Below are positions 24,085 to 34,367 of a stretch of 64,000 nt of DNA, piece by piece. Location of the stretch: contig NC_052482.1 in assembly GCF_009730915.1 (NCBI RefSeq), positions 1 to 64,000 of the forward strand, written 5' to 3'. A model generated the notes under the pieces. That model made no database searches. It had not been told where the DNA came from and was given only the letters and a program-made list of their open reading frames with translations. Within the stretch, counting starts at the first letter, position 1. Each line of letters starts with the position of its first letter. Position numbers and translations under genes: made by a program. The DNA is from Dioscorea cayenensis subsp. rotundata (Eukaryota > Streptophyta > Magnoliopsida > Dioscoreales > Dioscoreaceae).

Positions 24085-26626
24085 CTGGAACCTTATTCAG
24101 GAGGACCAGATGGATTCCCAATTTTCTTTTACCAAAAACACTGGAACGTTATTCAGGAGGACCTCATTAACCTGTGTCATGATTTTTATGATGGCTCCAT
24201 TAATTTTGAACGAATTAATTGGGTTCACATTGCTCTTATTGCCAAATCAAATGCTTCTACTGAGGTCTCCGACTTTAGATCCATCAGTCTTATTAACTCT
24301 ACTTGTAAAATCATTTCCAAAATTCTTGCTACTAGGCTGAGTTATAAGATGGGGGATCTAATTGACAATTCTCAAAAAAAGAAACTCCTCGGCTTTGCCT
24401 TTAAAGTGGACTTTGCTAAAGCTTTTGACTCTCTAGACTGGAATTTTCTTCTTGAGATTCTAAGGGCAAGAGGTTTTGGCAATCGTTGGATCTCTTGGAT
24501 ACACACCATTCTCTCAACTGCTAAAACTCAAATACTAATTAATGGTTCACCTCAAGGTTATATTCGATGCAAAAGAGGGTTAAGACAAGGTGACCCTCTT
24601 TCCCCTCTGCTTTTTGCTTTAGCGGCTGATACTCTTAGTGCTATGTTTACCCATGCTATTAATTCTAAAGTATTAGTTGGAGTTCAACTTGATCATTCAA
24701 ACAGCATCTGTCAACTACAATATGCAGACGATCTTCTGATTTTCTCAGCGGGAGGGCATGAAGACCTTAAAATTATCAAATTAATACTTTATCTCTTCGA
24801 AGGTTGTTCCGGTCTTTCAATTAATTATTCTAAAAGCTGCCTGTATTCCACTAACTTTGGTTACCAACCACATTTTTCCTCAGCTAGAATACTTAATTGC
24901 AACAGAGATTATCTCCCAATCACATACCTGGGAATACCACTCACAGGTCGAAGACCTAGATGACAAGACTGGATAAAGTTAATCGAATCCATTCGTTCTA
25001 GGCTCACTTCATGGAAAGCAAATTATCTTTCCCTTGGGGGTCGTCTTACCCTCATCAACTCTGTTTTATCTTCTCTCCCAGTCTACTGGATGTCTGTTTT
25101 CAAATTACCAGCTTGGGTAATCCTTGAAATCGATAAAATTAGGAGAGACTTTCTTTGGAAGGGTCCAGATCTGGGGTCTAAGGGTATAAGGTTGATTGCC
25201 TGGAAAAGAATTTGTAGACCCGTTGCATGGGCGGTTGGGGTATCCTTGATCTCCAGATATTCAATAATGCTTTATTAGGAAAGTGGTGGTGGAAGCTCAT
25301 CACCAAGCCGGTCTCCTGTTGGACAAAAATTGTCTTTGCAAACTATGTGATAAGAGATGCTCCTGATATTCTATATCATCATCCACCAAGAAATAAATCT
25401 TTCTTCTGGGCTGGAATTAATACCATTCTACCCTCCTTTCGATTCTGCATATCCAAATCAATTGGAAATGGTAACAAAACTCTATTCTGGTTTGATAAAT
25501 GGCTTGAAGGTCAATCCCCAAAAGACCGTTGGACATCACTTTTTCTTGACTCGCTCTTATCCTTGGATTACTTTAAGACAATTTATACATATAATTAATT
25601 CCGGTTGTAATCCATTCAGGACAACCTCTGTTGATGACTTTACCGTATTAATGAACTCTATTCCAGACTGTACAATTGATCAAGAGGACTCTTATACCTG
25701 GTCTCTTGATAATAACGGAACCTTCTCTGTCAAATCTTTCTATAATTTCTTAATTGATGGAGGCATTCGCAGTCAACTTTATTCCAAATTCTGGAAGACA
25801 AATACCCCTAGTAAAATAACACTATTTTGTTGGCTTGCCTGGGAAAACAAAATTCTTACTCTAGATAATCTTTTTATTAAAGGTTGCAATCCTAATGCTA
25901 CTGACACATGTATTCTATGTCATAACAACTCAGAAACAGTAGATCATCTTTTTATTAATTGTTCATTTTTGGAGAGAATTTGGTCCTTCTTCCGAGGTTT
26001 GTTAGATGTTGCCACTCTCCCATGCTCTGTTGACAACATCTGGACCACTTGGATTCCCTCCTTAAATTTTGCCTCTAGGACTCTCTCAGATCTTTGCTCT
26101 AGAGCCATATTCTGGAACATCTGGCTGGAACGCAACAGTCGTATTTTTAACCAAAAATATTCATCAATTTCTTCTATACTCCATAAGACAGCTAACATGC
26201 TTCTTTCTTGGATCACTGCAGACTCGGTGCCTCTTCAGCAGGAACCATCTGATGCTGCTCAGAAGATCAAGCGTTCTCTTAACTTCCTGAGCTCCAGATC
26301 CACGGACACTACTGGTGAAATGGCGCACACCACAGACCGGGAGTAATCTGCCTCTCTTTTGTAGCTGGACTGGCCTTCGTCTCCAGATGGTGGACTTCAT
26401 CAGCCCAGCTCGCTATCTTCCTCCTTTTCCATTTTATTGTTTTTTTTTATCATAGTCCTGTTCACTGATATTCTCATCCCTGGTGAGGATACCAGCTTTT
26501 ATTTTATTGTCTGTCGGTTTTTTTTTTTGTTGTTTTTTGTTTTTCTTACTTCTGTTTTTTGTTCTTTTGTTCTTTTTGTTCCTTCCTTTTCTTATTAATA
26601 AATTTGTGGTTTATCCACTTTATTAA
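24085..26626 (+). mobile_element. 5'-truncated L1-type LINE with 18-bp target duplications
   Basis: Flanked by an 18-bp perfect duplication, AAACATATATACGTGACA, at 24067-24084 and 26627-26644. The ORF2 fragment covers reverse transcriptase (GPDGFPIFFYQKHW; KVDFAKAFDSLDW; RGLRQGDPLSPLLFAL; catalytic YADDL at 24721-24735). It continues through the thumb region (SRLTSWKANYLSLGGRLTLI) to the zf-RVT segment (FSVKSFYNFL..CILCHNNSETVDHLFINC, about 25730-25980). The coding part stops at 26344-26346 and a T-rich 3' UTR follows. Defects: 5' truncation before the endonuclease, a stop at 24961-24963, a frame change near 25220 and an apparent in-frame loss of 30-40 residues near 24375-24390. The 3' terminus carries GTGGTTTATCCAC at 26606-26618. 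Confidence 0.95.
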
Positions 26627-26699
26627 AAACATATATACGTGACAGATGAATTATGGTACAGAATATGTGATACACTTGTACAATTCTAGTCTAATTTGG

Positions 26700-27095
26700 A
26701 GGCCATCTCAAAAGCGGGAACAGCTTTTGAAATGGCTGCAGTTCGGCGTAGCCTAGATACATTTGTATACTAGGACAGCTCAAAAGCGAGGTCCGAGGGT
26801 TCCCAAGTTAAGTTAGAGAATTCTTTGGCTGCAGTTCGGCGTAGCCTAGACTTCTTAGGCCCGCGGATGGATGAGACAAGTCGGGTGCTGTCATCTGAGG
26901 AGGCGCATGAGCGGGATTCAGGCTAGAGATTTGAGAGACCTTTGAGGAAGCTTCTCTTCTCTTTGTTGGCTTCCTCTTTTTTGGATGTTGGTGTCTTACT
27001 TGTACCACAGCTAGTGGTTTATAGTTTTCTGTCTTGTTTTGTTGTCGTCTCACCTTGCTGGTGGGAGCTGCTGTACTTTTGTTATTTTAATAAAA
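26700..27095 (+). mobile_element. LINE 3' end fragment, plus strand
   Basis: The segment 26838-26925 translates as VRRSLDFLGPRMDETS, then SSEEAHERDSG and a stop. It matches the C-terminus of the neighbouring minus-strand LINE (SIRRSLEFAGPQYEG). A T-rich 3' UTR follows to about 27090. Its expected tail is replaced by the inverted tail of the minus-strand LINE at 27096-27108. The segment GGCTGCAGTTCGGCGTAGCC is present twice (26734 and 26827 starts), so the 5' part is internally duplicated. Confidence 0.75.
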
Positions 27096-28319
27096 GTGGA
27101 TAAACCACATTCATTCCAAAGAATCCAGAATAAACAAAATACACCAAATGTCCACTAGCTATGGAACACAAAGACACAACAAAATGGAGGAACAACGGCC
27201 TCCTCCTGACCCACAAAGAAAAAAACAAAGAGAGCTACCCCACGACATCATCCAGAGCCTCCTCAGTCGAATGGGCCGCCACAACCCCCTCATACTGAGG
27301 TCCCGCGAACTCTAAACTGCGCCGAATGGAGGAAATAGAGTCATCAAGTGTCGATCTCAAGCCATCCGAAGCTGCAGATAACCAAGATAATATGAAATGG
27401 TCAGCTTTTATTAAAACAGCAAGCGGGGTCACACATTTATCTGAAAAAATAACATCATTTCTCACAAGCCAAAGAGCCCACACAAAAGCTTTAAACACCT
27501 CATCCCCAACCACGCGACATGCAGGCCGCATAGCAGTCCTCTAATCTCCCCACAGTAACGACATCGAACTCAGAAGAGCTGGCAACTAGACGACCCTACT
27601 AAGCTGCAACCATACCTCCATGGAGAAACGACATTGTAGAAAAAGATGATCCACAGATTCCACAGCTCTGTGACACGGCACGCACGTATCAGTTGGAAGC
27701 TTGTTACACCTTCGCTTAACCAAATTTTCAAGAGTAAGGATTTTATCCTTCCAAACCAACCAGTTGAAGATGTTGACCTTCCTCGGGCAAGGTCCTTTCC
27801 AAAAAAACTTAGCAATCGGGCACCGAAGGCCCTCGTCATTCAAGCGGTCATAGAAGGATTTGACCGAGAATGAACCATTGGCAGTCAAACTTCAAAGCCT
27901 CATATCCATATCAAGCCCCGAAGGAAAGATCCGGTTGGCAAGGAACAACTCCAAGTCAACATGGTCATCCGAAAAAGGTTGCCGAATAAGAAGATGCCTC
28001 AAATCAAACACAGAAGCATTCTGCATCGAAGAAGCCAAAAACTCATTCGGCCAGAGATGCATAGGAGCACGGCCATTGAACCATCGATCTTTCCAAAATA
28101 GCACTTCCGTCCCAGAGCGGACTTTAACCGTGACACAGCCAATAAAAGCCGTTAAACCTTTCAAGACCCCCGACCAAAAGAAGGAAACCCTGTCCCTCGG
28201 CAGGCAAAACAGGTTCCAAGAAGTCAAATTGTAATTGAATTTAATCATCCTCGCACAACACCAGTTCGAGTCAGTCAAAAATTTCCATCTCCATTTCCCC
28301 AGCAAGGCCATATTGAAGT
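27096..28319 (-). mobile_element. 5'-truncated L1-type LINE, minus strand
   Basis: Reading leftwards from 28311 the protein gives MALLGKWRWKFLTD, SGTEVLFWKDRWFNG and NGSFSVKSFYDRLNDEG. The zf-RVT segment follows: CPRKVNIFNWLVWKDKILTL, CNKLPTDTCVPCHRAVESVD, HLFLQC. The C-terminus ends in EEALDDVVG and a stop at 27235-27237. A stop at 27889-27891 and a frame change near 27535-27590 inactivate it. The RT catalytic part is missing. The 3' terminus is the hairpin GTGGTTTATCCAC (reverse complement of 27096-27108). Sequence differs clearly from the 24-26 kb LINE, so it is another subfamily. Confidence 0.93.
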
Positions 28320-28402
28320 CCGCTCATGCGCCTCCGACAACACCCGACTTGTAACCGTTTATCCACCTTCTCCAAAAAAAAATAAATAAATAAAAAATAA
28401 AA

Positions 28403-28437
<35 letters not shown>

Positions 28438-28440
28438 TGA
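28320..28440. repeat. Rearranged LINE junction and A/AAT-rich tail
   Basis: The segment 28320-28352 is the reverse complement of parts of 26876-26914 (shared CCGCTCATGCGCCTCC and CACCCGACTTGT). It is followed by GTTTATCCACC and an A-rich run, then (AAT)n and (GAT)n to 28449. The last part looks like a plus-strand LINE tail, so two oppositely oriented LINE pieces are fused here. Confidence 0.6.
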
Positions 28441-28574
28441 TGATGATGAAGGCCAATTATTAGAAGTTACTTCCGGAAATGTATGTAGGAATGATAGTTT
28501 TGATATTTAGTGTTTATAACCAATGCTATTTTAGATTCTAAGAGTAAAAAAGATAGTTTTCAGGATTAATAAAT

Positions 28575-29133
28575 GAGCGATGCTATTTTTAACGAATAGA
28601 TTTACCGAATAGATTTTCCGAATGATGTGGATGGCCAACTTGTCATCCACATCCTCATCCACATCATTATTTTTTTATATATAAATTTCAAATTTGAACC
28701 TTAAAAATTTTTAAATTCTTAAAATTAAAAAAAAATTATAAAACTATATCTAAATCATAAACCCAAATATTACAAAATCTATATCCTAAAAATTTAAAAA
28801 TTTAAACCCTAAATAATAAATACTAAACCCTAAACCTTAAATCCTAAGCCCTAAACCCTAAATCCTATGCCCGAAACCCTAAACAAGAAATCACAAACCC
28901 CCTGCGGGGGTTTGTGATTTCTAGTTTAGGGTTTAGGGAGGGGTTTTCGGTTTATCATTTACATGTTTATTTTTTACGATTAAATATTTAAATTTAGGAT
29001 TTAGATAATAAAGAGAAATTAATTTTTTCTTAAAAAAAAAAAATAAAGAAAGAATGACGTGGATGCTGACTTGACATCCACATCATTCGGGAAATCTATT
29101 CAGGAAATCTATTCGGTAAAAATATCATTACTC
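28575..29133. mobile_element. Non-autonomous Mutator-like element, 559 bp
   Basis: A 9-bp perfect target duplication, TTAATAAAT, lies at 28566-28574 and 29134-29142. The terminal inverted repeats are about 75 bp: both read GAG(C/T)(G/A)ATG(C/A)TATTTTTA followed by CGAATAGATTT, CCGAATGATGTGGATG and CATCCAC. Nine-base duplications with long inverted repeats fit the Mutator superfamily. The centre is a fold-back of degenerate CCCTAAA units (separate entry). No coding sequence. Confidence 0.92.
28865..28943. repeat. Hairpin with telomere-like CCCTAAA arms
   Basis: A near-perfect palindrome is centred on the TGC at 28903-28905. The inner arm AGAAATCACAAACCCCC pairs exactly with its complement. 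The pairing continues outward through CCCTAAAC/GTTTAGGG with a single mismatch, giving arms of about 38 bases. Degenerate CCCTAAA-like units continue leftwards to about 28800. It forms the centre of the Mutator-like element. Confidence 0.88.
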
Positions 29134-29348
29134 TTAATAAATCTCTACATATATCAATTGCGGCTTTCTTCTTTCTTAGTTTTCTCAAAAGAATAATCAA
29201 ATCTACTACATAAAATTGGTGAATTTTCCGAATTATATATTAATCTTTGTGTGTTTTTTATATTGTTTTTATGCAATTTTCTTTTATTGAATTTTTTTTA
29301 TTGCTTCAATTTTAATTTTCATGATTGACTCAACAATAATATATCTAT

Positions 29349-29912
29349 TAGGGATGGGCATGGGGTGGGGAGTCCCCGCCCCCCCTTTTGGGGCGGAGAA
29401 TCCCCGGTTTCTTCCCCGCGGGGAAGGGAGTGGGGGAATAAAATTCTCCGGTCACTGTAGCTGATGGGGGCGGGGAGTGATTTCCCTCCCCACAGAGTCC
29501 CCGGCCCGAAATATTTTATATATATATATATATAATAATATATTTGTTGAAATAAAAAAAATAAAAGAATATATAATATAATACAATGTTTGTTATTAGT
29601 AATGATTAGTCTTAATTAATATCTAATTTTATGGATTTTTTTCCTTACACTATTGGATTTTTGTAAGAAATATGTTATAATAAAAATTAAAAAATATATA
29701 ATATAATATCATGTTTGTTACACTATTGAATTTAAACATTAGATTAGTGAATTTTAAAAAAAAAAAAAATGGTGTTGGAAGGCCGAGGCGGGGAGTGGGG
29801 GCTTCCTCCTCCCCGATTCCCCAACAGGGGAGGGGACGGGGAATCTCCGCCGGAGATGAGGGAGTGAGTGGGAAGATACTCTCTGTCCCCGTCCCGCCCC
29901 ATGCCCATCCGT
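29349..29912. mobile_element. Non-autonomous hAT-like element with G/C-rich ends, 564 bp
   Basis: An 8-bp perfect duplication, ATATCTAT, lies at 29341-29348 and 29913-29920. Left end TAGGGATGGGCATGGGG and right end (reverse complement) ACGGATGGGCATGGGGCGGG are inverted copies. Both ends carry clusters of GGGGA/TCCCC that can pair. The middle contains (TA)n and AT-rich sequence without a gene. The 8-bp duplication supports the hAT class. One terminal base pair is uncertain. Confidence 0.87.
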
Positions 29913-29920
29913 ATATCTAT

Positions 29921-30779
29921 ATGTGTGTGGGCACGCCTTATTTGCAAAAAATATTTCTTTATCTGACTATTCATAACTTGCATGTTTTAATTGGGGAAAA
30001 ACTAAATTGCCAGAAGAGAAATATTTAAACTAAAAATATAGTAAACTTATGACTAATACCATATTAACTTTGATGCTAAAGGATTTGAATGATTTCATCA
30101 GTCTTAATACGGCCATTTCTTTTATAGTCTCGTTATGGATATGAAGGAGATATGATGCATCGAGAAGCAAGGAAGAAATTCTCTAACATGATTAAGTATT
30201 AAAATAGAGTTCTAATCCAAGGAAGCATAGTCTGGTAGCTAAAATACTTTATAGATTGATAGATAGATTGATAAATATATTTATTAAAACCCCTAAAAGT
30301 TTAATACTATTTTTTAATACTAACAAGACAACCATCAATATTTTTTACTACAATGCATAGTTTCTATAAACTATTAAACTAGCTCCATCATGAACCATGC
30401 ATCATGCACTGTGCTTGTTCAGACACATTAGTAACCGACAAATCCTCTGAGCTAGCCAGAACAGATCTTCTCCATGTGCAACTGTTCACCATGACACCAT
30501 CTTCAATCACAGTCCAACAATATCCTCAACTATCTAGACATTATCTTCAAGCACATATGCTATCACATTTATGGGCTTGACCATTAATATTGTTAGAATC
30601 ATTTGACTTGTTTCTTGTTACTTTCCCTTATGATGTTGATCATTTGATTTATCTTTCTTCTGTAACATTGAACAACCTTTCAATATATCACCATTTATCT
30701 TATATTTAATATGGTTTGACAGCGTGCAGAAAGAAGTGTCAAAGTTGTTGATCAAAGTTTAAAGGTGGCTGGTTAGAGC
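29921..30779. other. Intergenic DNA, no gene seen
   Basis: AT-rich sequence between the hAT-like element and the CACTA element. No coding or RNA signal recognised. Confidence 0.6.
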
Positions 30780-31331
30780 TAACACTAGAAGAAAAATCCC
30801 AAATCGGCACGGTGATATCGGCACGGAAATGAGTTTAAAAACCGTGCCAAATTAATTTTGGCACCGTATTTGGCACCAAAAATTAACTATACCTATAGAA
30901 TGGTCACAAATAAATTTTGGCACCGTCCTTTTATACCGTGCCAAATTTTGGCACTGTTTTTGGCACCCTTTCTTTACTATTGTGCCAAATATTAACATTG
31001 ATATTTGGCACGGACTTTGGTTCCATATTTGGCATAGTTTTGGCACGATTTTATAGGTTCAGTATTTGGTACGGTTTTTTGGCACGATTTTATATATTAT
31101 ATTTTTTCACAATAATTGGCACAGTTTTTGGGAAAAAAAATTGTCACGGCTTTTGGCACGCTTTTATTTATTTTATAAAAAATAATTTTTATTTAAATTT
31201 TCTTGAATTACACCCATCAGAGAACACAACTGATGGTAAAATCTTCAAGCTGTTTGAACATGCAAGCAATACTCATGATGGGTTGTCAGCGTGAATTATA
31301 CCAATATATTTTTTGGACGCACAAATGGTCA

Positions 31332-34300
31332 CTAGTAGACTCCTTGGAATGATAATCTGTCTCTGAGACTATCAAAGATTGATGTTGCACCAGCATTCTG
31401 TCCTAGAGTTAGCTTCAAACGACCAAAAAATTCACTATCTTTAGCCTGGGATGCAGCATCAGCAGCTTCCTTTGCCATGCCAATTCGTGCATATGCCTGC
31501 TCATATTGCAGATCAAGATATCATATGTCAGAATTTTGAGAATTCAAAACCTGTTTGCCTAAAATTATAAAAATCTAGTGGACTCTATTCCGTGATAACT
31601 ATCACATAACCAAGCCGAGGCTCATTTTTAGGATCATTTCTCATTTTAGCTTGATGAATTCGGTAGGCCAAATAAATTGACCTTCATGATGTGAATTTGA
31701 ATTGAAGAAGGGTGGGTTTGGTTTGAAGTACCTCTGATCTTTCCCTAGGTTCTGTAAGCTTTGGAATGTACTTCAGAGCCTCAGCTTTCGCATCAGCACC
31801 AATGCATGCTTCAACAAAGGGTTTATAACCTGTATAAAACGGAAACAATTGGCAAATAAGCAAATGTTGATTCTGTTATATTTGTGATTGGTAGCCAAAG
31901 TGAATTTCAAGGGAGGTTGAAGATGGGTGCAAACAAATACCCTTCAAGAGCTTAAAGTACATATTTGGTCTCTGTCTTTCTCAAAATTTTTAGTTTTATT
32001 TTGCAAAGAATCATTTGGTGACATTAAAAACATGCTTGCCAATAAATATTACATAATTAAGCAACTTACCACCAGGTGGTCTCTTCTCTTTGGAAAATTT
32101 TTCCAGCGCAGCCCAGTCTCCTCGGGTAGAGAGTGCCAATGCTTTAAGCCAGTACCACCTCTTCTCTGGCACCTGCAGCAGCAAATATTGGCTATGACAT
32201 GGGAAAATGGAAAGGAAAACAGAGACATGTTATCAATGTGATGAGTCTTAAAACATTGCTACCTACCTTAAATTCAGTTCTGACTTTCATTGCAGCTCGA
32301 TGATTTCCCGTGCTAATACAAGTGCGAATTGTATCACTGATGCTCGAATCAATGAATATTGCTTGTTTTGTTGAAACCTCTAACTCATGTTGGATTCTGT
32401 AAGAATGCCAAATTAAATGAGAGTTTGCTTTTCTAGTAGAACATAGGAAAACAACATGAAGATGCCCTTATACGGGCATTAGATCATCAAAGAATGTTAT
32501 TTCACACTTCTAACGGTAATTTATCATTCATGGAGAGGTTCCAGGCTTCAAGTTTCTTCCTATATATCATACAGGAGAGCCAAGAAAGACAACAAGGCCA
32601 TAAATTTCATTTCACTCCATGAAATCCGTTATACATGTACAGTGTCAGCTTTTGTTTCACTTTACCTCAACAACTTTGCATGCTCTTCAGCAGCCTTTGA
32701 TTCAAATATGTGTTCTTTGGTTTCAGCAAAGAGATTTTGTGCCTTCTCAATAAGTTTTATGCGCGGACCGTGAAGAGGTGTTCCTTTGCTTGCCATGGGA
32801 TTCTTCTCAATTTCCCATGATTCCTTCAACAAAAGAAAAGCAACATCCTGCAAAACCAACTTTTAGTGCACCAAGTCCAGCAATCCATGTATAAATTAGC
32901 ATGTAAGTTCTTAAAAAAATACTGATAATCCCAATCCAATAACTCAGTTGATAAGATACTTCGAAAGTTATTCAGTTTTGTCTGCAAGGTGGAGCCTCAA
33001 GGCTTCCTATAATTCTATGAAAAATCATCCTCCATAATTGCCAGAAGTTTCTTCTTCCATTGCAATATTCTATTCCAAAAACTGTTGTCTGATTTTTTTC
33101 CAAAAAAAGGTATCAATTACATCTTTGTCCCAATAGGTTAACATGCCAAAAAGGGCTTTATTTTTCTCTAATCATCTTAAAATTATCTGAAATAATAACT
33201 TCGAAGAATGGCTTCCAATGTTGCTGTGAAAATCTGCAGCTAATTTGGGGGTATGAAGTAAAAATATGATAAATAGTTCATACAGCAAGATATGGTACTC
33301 ATGTCCTGCACTAAAAAGGTTCAATTGGTGAAGTGATCCGACATTTATTGTGTTGTTTTCTTTCTCACAGACAACTTCTCATATCATCTTTAAACTAAAA
33401 GTGTCCCTGGACCATGATGTTTACAACATGAAAAATTATAGGAAAATACAGATAGACGGGCTGAGCTAATACTCTGGTTAATGCCTAGACATAAGACTTA
33501 AGAGGAAATAATAACCAGCATCCATCTCATGTATTCACACATTGAGAGATAGGGTTTCAGTTTTTTCCATTAAAGAATTGAAAGATGCATCTTAGAGCAA
33601 GTGCGTATTATATTGTGAGGGTTCACATGAGATCATAATAATAAAAAAAAAAATTGTCAAATAAACAGAGGACAGTGGACCAAACTTGAATAAACTACAA
33701 ACTCTATAAATCCTTGTTAGAATGTGATTCTCCAATGAAATGAGATTGTCAATGTGCATCCTTTCAGATGGAAGTATAATCCAGATAGATTCTAACACAA
33801 CCACTGAAAAAGTTGAGTCCAAGACCACTGTGGATTGCAATTAACAAGTTATCTCTGAAGTTACCATGTACTAGTATGAGAACAGAATATGGAATATAGG
33901 TTTCAATTTGAAGCCATTTAGAAAAAGACAAGCAAGCTAACGAAGTGAAAAAAACTTAATCGTTTATATGGCTTCATAACTTAAACTTACTTGAAGTTGC
34001 CCAGTTGACAGAAAGAAGTCCCTCAAAAATTCATGTTTATAACACCTGTCAAAGGGTAAAATAAAAATTTACACAATCAGAATGCTTATTTTATGAAAGA
34101 GACAAAATCACTGCATAAGGTACATGGACAACTACCTAACATATTTGATAAATAAATCACGAGCCAAGGGCCTTGCATTGATTGTTCCAAAAAAATCTAA
34201 AGGAGGCCTCTGCAATACAAAAATATAAGTTTGAGAAGTAAAAGTTTACTGTTGCATATAGAATGGAGACTTCAATCTACAACAAGAATCTATAGATAAT

Positions 34301-34367
34301 CCAAATTGTGCAAAATACCCAACATCAATACCTTCTGCCATATGTGGAAAAGAACAAGATAGACAAG
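31332..34367 (-). pseudogene. VPS16: VPS16 C-terminal fragment inside a CACTA element
   Basis: VPS16 (VACUOLELESS1 in Arabidopsis) is a core subunit of the HOPS/CORVET tethering complexes at the vacuole. Eight exon segments are recognisable in transcription order: 34367-34332, 34209-34136, 34045-33991, 32847-32666, 32396-32267, 32172-32070, 31829-31732 and 31496-31332. Every donor and acceptor between them is GT/AG and the phases match. From 34209 the joined frame is open for 807 nt (268 residues plus stop). Landmarks are FFGTINARPLARDLF, RCYKHEFLRDFF, MASKGTPLHGPRIKLIEKA, KQAIFIDSSISDTIR, GDWAALEKFSKEKRPP and EAYARIGMAKEAADAA; the end is LRDRLSFQGVY. Roughly the first two thirds of the normal protein are missing. 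Homology stops abruptly at 34367 before LVYLVLFHIWQK, with no splice acceptor there. Whether it is expressed is unknown. Confidence 0.88.
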
